Positions 37,867 through 52,571 of a DNA stretch of 64,000 nucleotides are shown here, one piece after another. The notes under the pieces were generated by a model that was not told where the DNA came from, made no database searches, and saw nothing but the letters and a program-made list of their open reading frames with translations. The DNA is from Phialocephala subalpina (Eukaryota; Ascomycota; Leotiomycetes; Helotiales; Mollisiaceae), in contig FJOG01000004.1 of the NCBI GenBank assembly GCA_900073065.1, positions 430,061 to 494,060 of the forward strand, read 5' to 3'. How positions within the stretch are numbered: the stretch's first letter is position 1; every line of letters starts with the position of its first letter. The position numbers and the translations under genes are program-made.

Positions 37867-38754
37867 TTAGTTCTTCTTTGGTGCGGATTGAACCATGCCG
37901 GGACCATTGTAGCCTTCGGATGAGATACCGGAGATGGGTTCGGAGTTTTGAGCCTGTTTAACATCTGGTCAGCCACTGTCCCAGTTCCACTGTCTTTGCG
38001 TGCGTCTCTTGCAGCTGCTCTGCCTGCCGCCCGCCCTCTCCAATTCCCATCCCCTCCGCAGATTCCTAAACAAAAAAGGGGGAAGGATATAAAAACGCAC
38101 CTTGAGATACTCATTAGTAGCCTCCTGGTACTCCTTGTTCATCGTACCCGGGCTTCCCTTGGCGAATTGTCTCATGAGAGTGAAGAGCGCCAGAGAAACA
38201 CCAACACCCAAGGCCGTGTATCCAGCTACTTTCCAGCCCTCTCCTGGTGGGGGAGCGGCGCGGGGTCCGTGGGCGCCGAAGGCGATGTAGTATGCTGTGA
38301 GGGGAAGAGACATTAGCTGAAGATTCGGTAGTGGTTTGTGTTGTGCTGTGAATTGAGGTTGTGCTTGGTAAAAGCAAATCCCGAGCGCTGCCGAATCCTG
38401 AAGTTGAGATCGCGTGTGAAGCTCAATTGACCCTCAAGCAGCTTCGCAGATGTGCCAAACTCCCTAGCAGAGCAAGCTTCGAGCTGTTCATTGCTCGCGG
38501 AAAGGTTTGTAGCAAAGGAAAAAGGGAGACAGACCAGCCTTCTTCTCCTGCAACGTCAACTCCGCCCAATTAACCTTCATCCGATCCCTCAACGCCATCC
38601 ACAAATCCGCCTGCTCCTGCGGTGGCATCGCCTCCCATCTCTTCTCGATATTCGCCAGCGTCGGGTTCGAGATCGCGTGTGCCTGTCTTCTTCCTCCTGC
38701 TACTACCTTTAGTTGCGATCGTACGATCGGGCGGAGAGCTGCCTGTCGGAGCAT
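37867..38754 (-). CDS. COX5: Cytochrome c oxidase subunit 5 (COX4 family)
   Basis: Nuclear-encoded subunit of mitochondrial complex IV (yeast Cox5, mammalian COX4). Exons: 38754-38535, 38294-38101 and 37953-37867, for 166 aa. ATG 38754 begins a presequence (MLRQAALRPIVRSQLKVVA). The matrix part contains NPTLANIEKRWEAMPPQEQA and LWMALRDRM. One transmembrane helix follows (GYTALGVGVSLALFTLMRQF), then the conserved TMNKEYQEATNEYLK and a short tail. Intron 1 is unusually long for this window (240 nt) with a GTCTGT donor. Intron 2 is 147 nt with GTGCGT. Phases agree throughout. Confidence 0.93.
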
Positions 38755-42172
<3,418 letters not shown>

Positions 42173-43527
42173 GAGACCAATCATTCTATGCAAATGAGCA
42201 ATGACGGTTTCTGATTGCTGTTTTCTTTGGCAGAGAAGTGCTGAAAGGCAGGCTTTGATGATGGGAACTGGGGCTAAAGAACGGAAAAATGTGCCAATGA
42301 ATGATTAGGACCTTTCAATACTTTCCTTGGTAGCCAGCCATGAATAGATGTCCTTGCAAGCACTTTCTAGTAATCTCCTGTTGTGATCCATGTGACCTTT
42401 GTGAGTACCTGGGCAGAGCCATAGGCCCGATATTTCAACGAAACGAACATAATTGTCCCGCGGAGGGAGGGACATTGTCGGTATCGAGGTCGAGAAGAGG
42501 GGTTGATGTGGTGTGAAGAAAGGAGGGGATGAAAGAGTGTGTCGCTTGCCAATTCAAAATCTTTCTTAATACCAGCAACTAACCACACGAGACCTTGAGC
42601 TCTACAGCTGGCAACGGCAAGGAAAGAGTACTCTCTTACTGCCAACTATCCATTGACTTGGTTCTCAGACCTCCGAAACTCTTGGATTAATTGAGGAATG
42701 CTAGGATTTTTGCATTGTAAGAAAGGACTCCTTCGGGTACGATCTGGACATTGTTAACAGATCCAGTGACGATTCTTCTTCCGAACATTCCGAACAGAGA
42801 AACGAAACATCCAGGGCCCTTGATGCATTGCGCAGGAGCGTCAAAACATTCGAATCCTCACTTCGTGCGCTAGACCAGTTTAACAGAATCTCGTATGAGC
42901 AAGGCTCAATACTAAGATGCCGTACAGGAACTTTTACATGAAGATCACTGCCCAGGCAATCACCCGCTTTACACTCGAACACATGGTCTCGAGGCAAGAG
43001 ATGGCTTAGATGATGATGATGATGATGATGATGATGACGATGATGACGATGATGGACGTGGAGGAATTGATCTGTTGGTTTGTTAGAGATTGTGATGGAG
43101 TCGTCGCACTGCCATATCTTTGGCAGTGTTGCGTTTGTGACCGTCTCTCCCAACTATAGCAATCCGATACAATGACGCAACCAAAAGCAGAAGTCTATAT
43201 GAGATGAATGAGTTGTAGTTCTGACACTCTCGTCGTATCCTAGATGACCTCGCTGTCGCTAGCGCTCGCCTTAACTGGGAGCTTTGCAACAACATCAACA
43301 AAAATCTCGAACAAAGACGGTGCTAACTTCAAGAACGTAATCGCCTTCGATACTGTCTGTCAACCCTAAAGTCATAATAAAACTAAAACAAAATATCCCA
43401 TTCCAGCATTCCATTGTCCAGACCTCATTTTCGCCTCATCATCGCCTCAGGCACCCACAATTCGGCTAATCCTCACGAATCGATCGTCGAGACCAAGCTC
43501 CCTCCTTCTCTCCTACATACCAAACCT
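42173..43527. other. GAPDH 3' flank to assembly gap
   Basis: No supported gene. A His-rich minus-strand frame (42701-43153) is largely the translation of a trinucleotide repeat and lacks an ATG start. Confidence 0.45.
43009..43054 (+). repeat. (GAT/GAC)n trinucleotide microsatellite
   Basis: About fifteen GAT/GAC triplets in a row. The reverse strand would read as poly-His, which creates a spurious frame. Confidence 0.9.
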
Positions 43528-44163
43528 NNNNNNNNNNNNNNNNNNNNNNNNNNNNNNNNNNNNNNNNNNNNNNNNNNNNNNNNNNNNNNNNNNNNNNNNN
43601 NNNNNNNNNNNNNNNNNNNNNNNNNNNNNNNNNNNNNNNNNNNNNNNNNNNNNNNNNNNNNNNNNNNNNNNNNNNNNNNNNNNNNNNNNNNNNNNNNNNN
43701 NNNNNNNNNNNNNNNNNNNNNNNNNNNNNNNNNNNNNNNNNNNNNNNNNNNNNNNNNNNNNNNNNNNNNNNNNNNNNNNNNNNNNNNNNNNNNNNNNNNN
43801 NNNNNNNNNNNNNNNNNNNNNNNNNNNNNNNNNNNNNNNNNNNNNNNNNNNNNNNNNNNNNNNNNNNNNNNNNNNNNNNNNNNNNNNNNNNNNNNNNNNN
43901 NNNNNNNNNNNNNNNNNNNNNNNNNNNNNNNNNNNNNNNNNNNNNNNNNNNNNNNNNNNNNNNNNNNNNNNNNNNNNNNNNNNNNNNNNNNNNNNNNNNN
44001 NNNNNNNNNNNNNNNNNNNNNNNNNNNNNNNNNNNNNNNNNNNNNNNNNNNNNNNNNNNNNNNNNNNNNNNNNNNNNNNNNNNNNNNNNNNNNNNNNNNN
44101 NNNNNNNNNNNNNNNNNNNNNNNNNNNNNNNNNNNNNNNNNNNNNNNNNNNNNNNNNNNNNNN
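43528..44163. other. Assembly gap (N)
   Basis: 636 undetermined bases. The right flank is low-complexity CACCACACCACACC, so a collapsed simple repeat may have caused the break. Reading frames spanning the gap are artefacts. Confidence 0.99.
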
Positions 44164-45177
44164 CACCACACCACACCAACGACAGCCTTTCTTTACTTCG
44201 CGGGTGTACGATAGGCGCATTTTGATTCTATTTCATGATCTAGGATACCATAAAAAGTGCGAGGAGACCACGGACGTAGGAGGGGAAATTTGGGCAGGGT
44301 TTTTGGTAAGTCAACAAACTTCCTCGTTTCATGCACCACCCCCTTCATGCTTGCGCTGCGTATAACGAACTTGTTCTACATTTATTTGAGGGGATATGAA
44401 ATGGATATGATGGCGAAGATGAGTGGCAATGGCTTCAGTGAGCTATGTCAATCCAGAAGGCAGGGCAAGGAAAGAGATTGGGATCGTCATGTGACGCTGC
44501 ATCCATGATTTCCTGCATGTTCAACGCTTGCCACATGCTTGTTTGTGTTTTGATGAAGAAAGACAGTTGGGAGTGTGCATATAGAAGGGTTTTAAGATTC
44601 GGGAGACGGTGCATCGACGGCCTGAGCTGGGTGTTGATGCACCAAGACCAAGACGTAAGGAACTCCCTAGAAGGTGCCAAAGAAACCTTGTCTCCTTGTC
44701 TCTTTGTCGGCATTTTCTCAGAGATCCGTTTCCTAGTCTGTCGGTCTTTCGATGTTCTCGGCTCTGTGAAAATTTTTGAGGTTGTCGTCGACGGCCTGAG
44801 TTGCTTCTCGAGGCCGCAAGGCCGCGATGATCCCACCAAATCATTCGAAGCCATTTGCAAGAATCATCTACCCCAAACTCAAGACGCAGACAAAGTTTAC
44901 TTTTGTCACCTTCAAAGATCTTTAACCTCTTTCTGCACGTGTTTTACAATTATAACTGCCTGCTGAACGATGTCAACCACTGCTGAGAGCCATGGAGATC
45001 TCAGTCCCTATCTTCTTTTGGTGTGCCTTGCTGTATTTTTCATTCTATGGCTTGCTGGCAGCAAATCTCTCGCGTATTTATTGGCTATCTGCAATATTTA
45101 CCTACAAGAATCTGACTGACGGTCGAATAGTGATCACATGCCCTTGCGCTGGAATTGGCATATCTAAGATCTTCATC
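44164..45177. promoter_or_regulatory. HDA1 upstream region
   Basis: About 1 kb from the gap to the HDA1 ATG. It contains an ATG-started frame at 44445-44966 (+) without domain features, possibly leader sequence with upstream ORFs. Confidence 0.4.
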
Positions 45178-47802
45178 ATGGATACTGCGGCGGGCTCAGC
45201 GACTGTTCTCCAGGATATGGACACAGTCATGCAGAGCAACGAAGTCCCAATCAGCAACGGTCACCCCACAAATGGTTTTCTCGACCCTCGAGTTCTACAC
45301 AAAATGGACGACCTCGATCTACCCGATTCCGACGAAGTCTCACGAGAAGATTCCGTCGAATCCTCCTCCAATCTCGACGTCGCACAGCCAAGAAAAGCTT
45401 ACCTCCCGACCGGTTGTTGCTACGATGTACGAATGAAATTACACGCCAATGCAGATTTCTCTGCATCCCCACACCATCCCGAAGACCCTCGACGAATAGA
45501 GTCGATTATGAAAGAATTCAGAGACGCTGGCTTGATCTACAATGGCAGCAAGGCTGCCCTCCTCGAAATTCTCAAGGATTGCCCTCAAAAATTCATGTAT
45601 CGGATTGATGCACGAAAAGCTACCGAATCGGAGATCTGTACTGTCCACACAGCCGAGCATTTCGATTGGGTTCATTCACTCAGCAATATGAGCTCAGCTG
45701 AACTTCGCGATCTTACAAATGAGTTTGACATGGGTCGAAAATCCCTCTACGTGGGAAATCTTACATACGAAGCAGCACTGATATCTGCCGGCGGCGCTAT
45801 CGAGACATGTAAAGCAGTTGTCACAGGAAACGTCAAAAACGCAGTAGCAGTCATTCGCCCCCCAGGCCATCACGCCGAGCACAACGAATCTCTCGGATTC
45901 TGCATATTCAACAATGTTCCCATCGCAGCGACGGTCTGCATGACAGAATACCCGGAGATTTGCCGCAAGATCTTGATTCTGGATTGGGATGTCCATCATG
46001 GAAACGGGATCCAAAATATGTTCTATGAAAATCCGAACGTGTTGTATATCTCACTTCACGTCTACCAAAACGGGATCTTCTACCCTGGTCAGCCAGAAAA
46101 TGAGAATTTCGATGATGGTGGGCTTGATAAAGTTGGCAGAGGAAAGGGAATAGGGAGGAATGTCAATATCGGGTGGGCAGACCAAGGTGTTGGTGATGGT
46201 GAATATATGGCTGCTTTCCAACGGATAGTGATGCCTATCGCACAGGAATTCGACCCGGATCTTGTTATTATCTCAGCTGGCTTCGACGCTGCTGCTGGAG
46301 ATGACCTCGGAGGATGTTTTGTGTCGCCTGCTTGCTACTCTCATATGACACATATGCTTATGTCGTTGGCGAATGGCAAGGTAGCTGTTTGTCTCGAGGG
46401 TGGATACAACCTCAGAGCCATCTCGAGGTCAGCTTTAGCTGTCGCGAAGACATTGATGGGAGAACCACCCGAGAGAATATCTCTTCCACCACTGAACAGG
46501 ATATCAAATGACACCCTTAACCATGTCAAGCGGATACAAGCCAACTACTGGGAGTGCATGAGACCAGGCGTCATACCACAAGCCGATATCTCAGCCAGAG
46601 CAACAGAGCGAATGAGCGACGTCATCCGAAGAGCCCAGAAGAGTGTTCTCAGCGACGAATACAACATGCGTCCTCTGAAGATCATGCGAACAGGCATCAC
46701 CGAGTTATTCGAAAATCAAGTCCTCGCCACTCCAGAACTAGGCAAGGCAAAGAAAGTTATCGTGTTCATCCACGACCCGCCAGATGTCCTAGCACAACCC
46801 GACCTCCACGACAACACAATTTACCCTAACAACGCCTACGTCGTAAGTCTTCCTTCCCTTCTCGCCCCTTCCTCCTCATCCAAACACTGACACCCTTCCC
46901 AGACCGACGAACTAAAATCCTACATCGACTGGGCCATCACCAACAACTTCGGCGTAATCGACATCAATTTTCCGCAACAAGTCACCGAACCACAAAGCAA
47001 TAATCTCGATGGTTATTTGCCAAAGGCGAATGAGAGCGTGTTGGCGAATCAGACAAAGGAGTTGTTGTGTTATGTGTGGGACAATTGGTTGGAGACTATT
47101 GCTGGGGCGAGTGTTACGTTGGTCGGGGTTGGCGATGCTTACTTGGGGATTAAGCAACTTTTGACTTCGAGAGGTACGTTTCTTTCACCCTTTCTCCTTC
47201 CTCCGTGCTCCATAATCCTTTCTCGCCTCTCTCATCCCTCTCCCTTTTGAAACTCGTATAGATGCTAATGCAAGCAAACAGACACAGCCCGCGCCAAAAT
47301 CCCCTCAATCCTCTCCTTTGTCTCTGGCTCCCTCCGCACCGTAAAATCAGACTCAGACCCCCAACTCTCAGCTTGGTACCGCACCAACTCCCTGATCTAC
47401 GTCTCCCCGGATCATCTCTGTTTCACCGACCCTGACCAAGCTCGCAAAGTATCCAAAAACCGTTTCGGTCGTGTCGAACGCGCCGACATTTCTATCAACC
47501 ACCCCTCCTCTTCCCCCAATCATGGTCAAGATGGAAGTATTGGGTCTGGAAGTGGAAGCGGGGTTGGTGGGGGAGGAGCGGTTAATGGTGGAGTAGTGGG
47601 AAAAATGTTGAGGAGACATGAAGAGGATGGGCAGGAGTGGATTAGCAGGAAGGTTAGGGAGTGGGAGGAGGTGAATTTGGATCCGGATGAGACGGAGGAT
47701 GAAGACGAGAAAATCGTGCGAGCTATGGAGGACACGGAGATGGAAATGCGGGGAGTTATTACGGGGGAGGTTAGTTCGAGGATGCCTATTATTGCGAGCT
47801 GA
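45178..47802 (+). CDS. HDA1: Class II histone deacetylase HDA1
   Basis: Removes acetyl groups from histone tails in the nucleus as the catalytic core of the HDA1 complex. Exons: 45178-46842, 46903-47173 and 47282-47802, for 818 aa. I start at 45178. The frame is open 62 codons further up, but that part is hydrophobic and unlike the family. The deacetylase domain (about 70-430) has RPPGHHAEHNESLGFC near 228-243 with the catalytic His pair, the zinc site DWDVHHGNGIQ near 268, and SAGFDAAAGDDLGG. The second half (ITNNFGVIDINFPQ, TLVGVGDAYLGIKQLL, SFVSGSLRTV) is the Arb2-like domain found in fungal Hda1. The tail is acidic. Confidence 0.96.
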
Positions 47803-48300
47803 TAGAGAGGCGTGGGGGATGGGAGGTGGTGAGCATGGAGCGGCTAGGATCCATCAGTAGAACAGGGAGAGGGGTGGATGTCAGGGGATAGATGGATGAA
47901 GGAAGTCTGTATATTGTAAGAGATAAGGTTACCAAGCATAGTACAGTACCATCTTCGCGTGGCGGGGCGTTTGCTGGGTGGCAATACTACGTTACCTTAG
48001 TTCATTGCAAATCAAGTCCATTTTCCCGGAAGCCCAAGCGGCATGGTTGCATCTAGTCTGGGTCGCGAATTTGCCTATTTTTGGCGTTTGAAAGTTTGAT
48101 TGTTGGTTTCGAGTTGGCGACTTTGGAGAGCGACATGTCCTTCTAAATGTGGGACATTCTCCACTTCACTCTCTTGATCATCTGCGGACCTTCAATATCG
48201 AGGCGAGAGGCAGCCTTTGATAGAACTGCATTCTATATTCGCCTCCGCATTACTATTTCATGAGTCACGACTCTTCCTCTGCCCAATACACTTCTTTACC
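47803..48300. other. HDA1 3' flank
   Basis: No gene seen. A pyrimidine-rich stretch leads into the first TATA element at 48311. Confidence 0.45.
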
Positions 48301-48971
48301 CTTTAGCGCCTATAAATACTTCTTCCCTTCAGTCTGCGATCAGTATCACCATCCAAGCGATGGAACTGGTGACGGGTGAGATTGCGCCAGGGGCTCCAAC
48401 TTGATATGTATAAATGGCTTTCAGCCTCCGTGCTTTCAGTTGGTGCAATACATTCCCATCTGCTGAGATACTTTCATACCCTGCTGCCCTTACTTTTGGG
48501 GATGGAAAGGTGGAGATGGAGTGTCGCTGTTAACTTTTTCCTTGCTTTTGATTCTGGGTATGATCTCATCTTATTAACGCACATCTGCGACTTAATTCGT
48601 CTGATTTCATAGTCTTAAATCTTTGCTATCAACTTCTATCAACTTCCCCTCATCTTTATTCTTGTTTTAATCAGTTGATAGCAAGAACCCCACTACCTGA
48701 ACTTGAGCTCCTTAGTTAGGTCTAGCTCACAAACCCGCAGTGAGTTCAAAATTCTAACTCTTGAAACCGTCAAAAAGTGACGAGGCCAGGCAGAAAAGTC
48801 CCAAACATGTCCAGGGGGGAATCAGGCCATTGTCTTTGTTGAGCTTTGTGAATAGGAGGAGGGGGGAGTATATATACCAGAAAGCCTTCGACTCGAGGAA
48901 CGCTAGATACCCTAACACGCTATTCACCTTATCCAGTGAACAACCTGCCTCGGCAAGTTCTCTATGCCACG

Positions 48972-48980
48972 TATAAATAC
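48972..48980 (+). promoter_or_regulatory. TATA box, array unit 1
   Basis: GTATAAATACCCCTC core. The same string occurs inverted at 50838-50852. Confidence 0.5.
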
Positions 48981-49584
48981 CCCTCGCTTTCCATGCCATC
49001 ACCCTCACCAATTGGAATTCATGAAGAAGACCTGCTCCACATCTACACAGTGGACGATCGTTGAGCCTGGTGGGGCATACGAGAACCTTAATTTTATACA
49101 TCATGGTCTGATGCAGCATACGACGCGTTGGAAGAATGAGTTGCAGCAGGACAGAGTTCCATTGTGCAAATGTGTCGTCTCAATACACGTCGTGCAGTCA
49201 AAGAGCTACTGGCAGGAAGAATCGAAGTTGGCAACGATAACGGCATCCCAAATATACGACGACTTTTTTGCAAGCTGTGTTGCAGACATCACCGTGCGTC
49301 TTGCAAGCGCAAGACGAGACACGATACGGACGTCCATATTGACTGTTTCCAGGCCACGTAGGTTTTGCCAGACCCATTTGAACCCTCGACAACATTGGTG
49401 CTCTTCGTCGGTTCGTGTTTTCGTAACGAAGGAGCATATGTATACTGCACGAAGAGGATTTGAGAACGTCAAGACGCAGATTCAAGCGTAGGATTAGTGC
49501 TCGTAAGATACACCCAACTGTAATTGCAATATGCAGTTATGACACTGGGTGAATATCTATCTTGTCTACCCCTTAGCGGATGCT

Positions 49585-49592
49585 TATAAAAC
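49585..49592 (+). promoter_or_regulatory. TATA box, array unit 2
   Basis: TATAAAACTCCTCC followed by a pyrimidine-rich stretch. The first ATG downstream (49652) opens a frame of about 60 codons with no recognisable domain. Confidence 0.45.
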
Positions 49593-50199
49593 TCCTCCTT
49601 CCAACCTCTTCCATCATCCGCATCGCTCCAAGCTCCGCGAAGACGAGCTGCATGCCAATAATGAGGCGGGGTCAAATGTTGGTCTCCAGATCGAATAATA
49701 AGACAGAAAGCTTTCCACCATTCCACTTGTTTTATGGGCCGAGCCGACTTTATTGGGAGGAAGACGTCTCACGTTTCTACTACGTAAAAATAGCCACAAT
49801 ATGTTTCGTCTCAAAGAGTGATAGCAAAATATAAAATTGACAGCAAATGCACGCCCTAACATAAGCCTAAGACGGCTCATTTGCAAGTAAGAAAGTCCTC
49901 ACATCTCATCCATTCTATCGCATAGTAAGCTCTGCATGGAACACGACACCCACGTTCCACGTCCGACCTCTCCACATACTGTAACCGAGCCTTCTAGGCA
50001 ATCTACGCTTTGTTGCTTTGTGTCTTCGTAACTATGGAGCGTATATATACTATGGAAAGTGGAAAGACGAAACTCAAGCGCGAGAGGCAAGTACGCAAGT
50101 CCACAAGATGCATCTCAAAGCACGTGTAACTAATAGTCGCATTTGGCATTCATTGGCATCTAGTGAATCTCCAGGCCTCTTTGCGCTTCTGCTTGAGCA

Positions 50200-50207
50200 T
50201 ATAAATG
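50200..50207 (+). promoter_or_regulatory. TATA box, array unit 3
   Basis: TATAAATGCTCCCC followed by a CT-rich leader and ATG at about 50259, which opens only 14 codons. Confidence 0.45.
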
Positions 50208-50837
50208 CTCCCCTACCTCCTTTCATCTTCTGTATTATTCCAAGCTCCAAAGTCGACAATGTGGACTTCCAAGAGTTGCTTGTTAGTACTAGGGCTGAGC
50301 TAGATGCAGAACCTCTCTTTTTATCTCATTGTTTGGTTTTCTTTTTGCTGACTTTGTTGTTTGTTGTGAGAGGGGATTTTGTATTCATTATACATACGAA
50401 TTGTCTTGCTATATATCGTCTCAAAGAATGACAGCAAAGAATAGAATTAACAGCAAATGCACAAATTTGTACAAGTTTGTGGCGATCCACGCAAGCGTCG
50501 CCATGCACTCGTACTGTCTGATAATACGCCCTACCAAAGTTGTGACGCAGTTCTCATCTTCCCATCTCCTCTCATATGTATTGCTTTTTGGGGACTCTTG
50601 GTATTATCAAGGAGCGTTTTCGCTGCCAACAATCATTTCTCTACTCTTCTTGAAGTCAAAAGACTAATATCATACTTGACGTCCGAAACTCGGTGCGAGG
50701 TAGCAAGTGATCGTGCGAGGCCATCTCATCGTCAATCTCCTAGAGTGGTATGGGACATTGGGCGCGGCGAGAATACAAGCCATGAAAATGTGATGGAAAG
50801 GCCTGTAGGTGTTTGGTTGTTGGGTTGTGTGGGAGAG

Positions 50838-50852
50838 GGAGGGGTATTTATA
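50838..50852 (-). promoter_or_regulatory. Inverted TATA element with short downstream ORF
   Basis: On the minus strand GTATAAATACCCCTC is followed by a CA-rich leader and an ATG opening 36 codons (MACILAAPNVPYHSRR...). The core matches the unit-1 promoter over 15 bases. Whether the small frame is translated is unknown. Confidence 0.45.
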
Positions 50853-51025
50853 CTTGGATGGATGCTTGGAGGTAGACACTTCAAGTGAGGTTAAGGGTGA
50901 AGTCCCTCGAGTTTTTGAGGGGTGACCTAGTGTAAGTGAATCCGGCCCTCAAAGTAGGGTTCTCGAGCAGTACTTCGAGAGGCCACGGACTAGTGAATAT
51001 CGGACTTCTGCAACCAAATCAAGAC

Positions 51026-51153
51026 GATAGCCGACACGGAAAAGTGAACGAAACATCTAGGCACCTCTTTCCTATTACCTTGTTCAATTGAATCTCGGAC
51101 ACTTAGAGTTAGTCTCAGATAGCGACCGAATCGGAAAATCGAACGAACATTTA
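51026..51153 (+). repeat. Short direct repeat, two copies 92 bp apart
   Basis: Copies at 51026-51058 and 51118-51153 share GATAGC, then CGGAAAA, then CGAACGAAACAT-like text with small differences. They lie just upstream of a TATA box at 51164 (GGGTATAAATATATC). Confidence 0.6.
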
Positions 51154-51375
51154 ATCCGCTGGGTATAAATATATCTATCACCCACACCACCTTCTTCATG
51201 GCCAAAGAACTTTAATCTGTTCTATTGGACTATGTGGAGTAGTGCTCTGTGGCATGCACTTCTGGCTATGTCCAACTTTGGTTAACTTAGAGAATAAGCG
51301 AGCTCTCGTATCTTTCTTTCCAGAAAGAGATACATGTTTGCAAGTTTCTTTCTTTCCGTATTTGAGGGCAAGGTC

Positions 51376-51535
51376 TTTTCGCTGTCGAGTCGTCTTCGCG
51401 CGAAAAGATGTTGGCGGCAGCAAAAAGAACGGTCTCCTTGGATGAGTTTCTTCCCTATAAGCTTGTTTCGTTCCCATCTTTGAGCTGGACATTTCGCCGT
51501 CGACTTATTTTCGCGCGAATAAACGTTGGCGACAG
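51376..51535 (+). repeat. 115-bp direct repeat containing palindrome TTCGCGCGAA
   Basis: Blocks starting at 51376 and 51491 share TTTCGC-GTCGA, then the perfect 10-bp palindrome TTCGCGCGAA (51395-51404 and 51510-51519, exactly 115 bp apart), then GTTGGCG-CAGC. The palindrome is conserved while the surroundings diverge. Confidence 0.7.
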
Positions 51536-51602
51536 CGATAACGGACATTCTCCTTTCAGAATATCTTACCTGAACATGTAATTCGATGATTTTGGTATAC
51601 AT

Positions 51603-51714
51603 GTTCAAGTCGGAGGCTGTTCAGGTTAGAGGCTGTTCAGGTTAGAGGCTGTTCAGGTTAAAGGCTGTTCAGGTTAGAGGCTGTTCAGGTTAGAGGCTGT
51701 TCAGGTCAGAGGGA
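51603..51714 (+). repeat. 16-bp minisatellite, seven copies
   Basis: Unit GTTCAGGTTAGAGGCT, copies starting every 16 bp from 51603 to 51699. The central five are identical except one base; the outer copies have diverged. Non-coding context. Confidence 0.95.
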
Positions 51715-52571
51715 GGACTTGCGAGTTTGCTGCGTGCTCGGCGCTTATGAGAGCGAGGGGATACTGAATTCTCCTGTTACTCTCTTTTACAAGTTGGGAG
51801 AGCGATATTTATACTCTAGAAATTTGAAGCGGAGAAAACGTAAGCAGGATGGAAGACCATCAACTGCTTCTTCCTTCAATTCTCTTGGTCATGTGACTCC
51901 AGTGAATCTGGAGTCAAGAATATGAAGCTGCTTGAAGCGGATCTTCCGAGGGCAAAGGGTCAAAGAACCAAAGAGCCTGGAACATTTTGGCTACCAGAAG
52001 TTGTGGCTGTGGTATAAATATTAGTAGCCATTCCTAATTCTGAGAACTGCTCCGGTGCAGAGATCGACGTTGTGTTAAGATTATAAGGTGGCACAGTACT
52101 CCTGATAACAATTGTGTGTTAAAATTAAATGAGTAGCCATATCTGTGTATTGGGTTCATAAACTGGACGAAGTTCCAGCATTTTCTAATATCAAGATCCA
52201 GGATTTGTAGTTAAGCTTATTCTGCTGTTTCTCACCGCTCTGGCAGCCCCTGAAATAGGCGGAGTTGGTCGATGCCCAGAATCTCTTGGATGTCTCGTGT
52301 CTCCAAGGCCTTCAATGTTCTTAGCCGATTTGGCCTTTTGACCCCCATGGTACATCATCCCTGCGTCGGACAATTGTCGAATATTTTGATTGTACGAAGC
52401 ATATACTGGTATGCTCGTCTTTCTGGCATACAGTACACAGTCCCCAGTCGGCCTGGACGAGGGGCTCAGTCTCGTCCACCAACACCCATAATGCTACAGC
52501 TTATCCTTCTTCCCCGTCCTCATTGATATCGAGCATAATACTATGAACATCGAGCCCTACCATCTTCGCAG
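51715..52571. other. Intergenic before the STAND/PHD gene
   Basis: Contains an inverted TATA element near 51806 (GATATTTATACTC) and the left copy of a dispersed repeat at 51958-52050. No gene supported. Confidence 0.45.
51958..52050 (+). repeat. Dispersed direct repeat, left copy
   Basis: About 93 bp, matched by 54868-54961 in the same orientation and at roughly 70 percent identity by eye. Shared blocks include CCAAAGAGC and CTGAGAACTGC. The pair brackets the broken STAND/PHD gene. Confidence 0.65.

Larger units (their letters stand above)
48311..50650 (+). repeat. Diverged tandem array of ~0.61-kb TATA-bearing units
   Basis: Three homologous units, possibly four, lie head to tail. TATA boxes at 48972, 49585 and 50200 are 613 and 615 bp apart; another at 48311 lies 661 bp upstream. 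A tail block at 49807-49852 recurs at 50417-50462, 610 bp later, with 40 of 46 bases equal by my count and five of six differences transitions. A weaker copy is near 49195. A third landmark (GGAGCRTATRTATACT) is at about 49431 and 50036, with GGGGAGTATATATACC at about 48864. After each TATA the sequence is pyrimidine-rich and shares CCAAGCTCC in units 2 and 3. No long frame is conserved between units. Confidence 0.65.

Noticed and set aside
42701..43153. His-rich minus-strand frame
   Set aside because: Created by the GAT/GAC microsatellite; no ATG start.
43414..44220. Long frames spanning the N run
   Set aside because: Artefacts of translating unknown bases.
44445..44966. 173-codon frame upstream of HDA1
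   Set aside because: Has an ATG but no domain features; more likely HDA1 leader or promoter.
44992..45177. 62-codon N-terminal extension of HDA1
   Set aside because: Hydrophobic and unlike HDA1 family starts; the ATG at 45178 begins family-like sequence.
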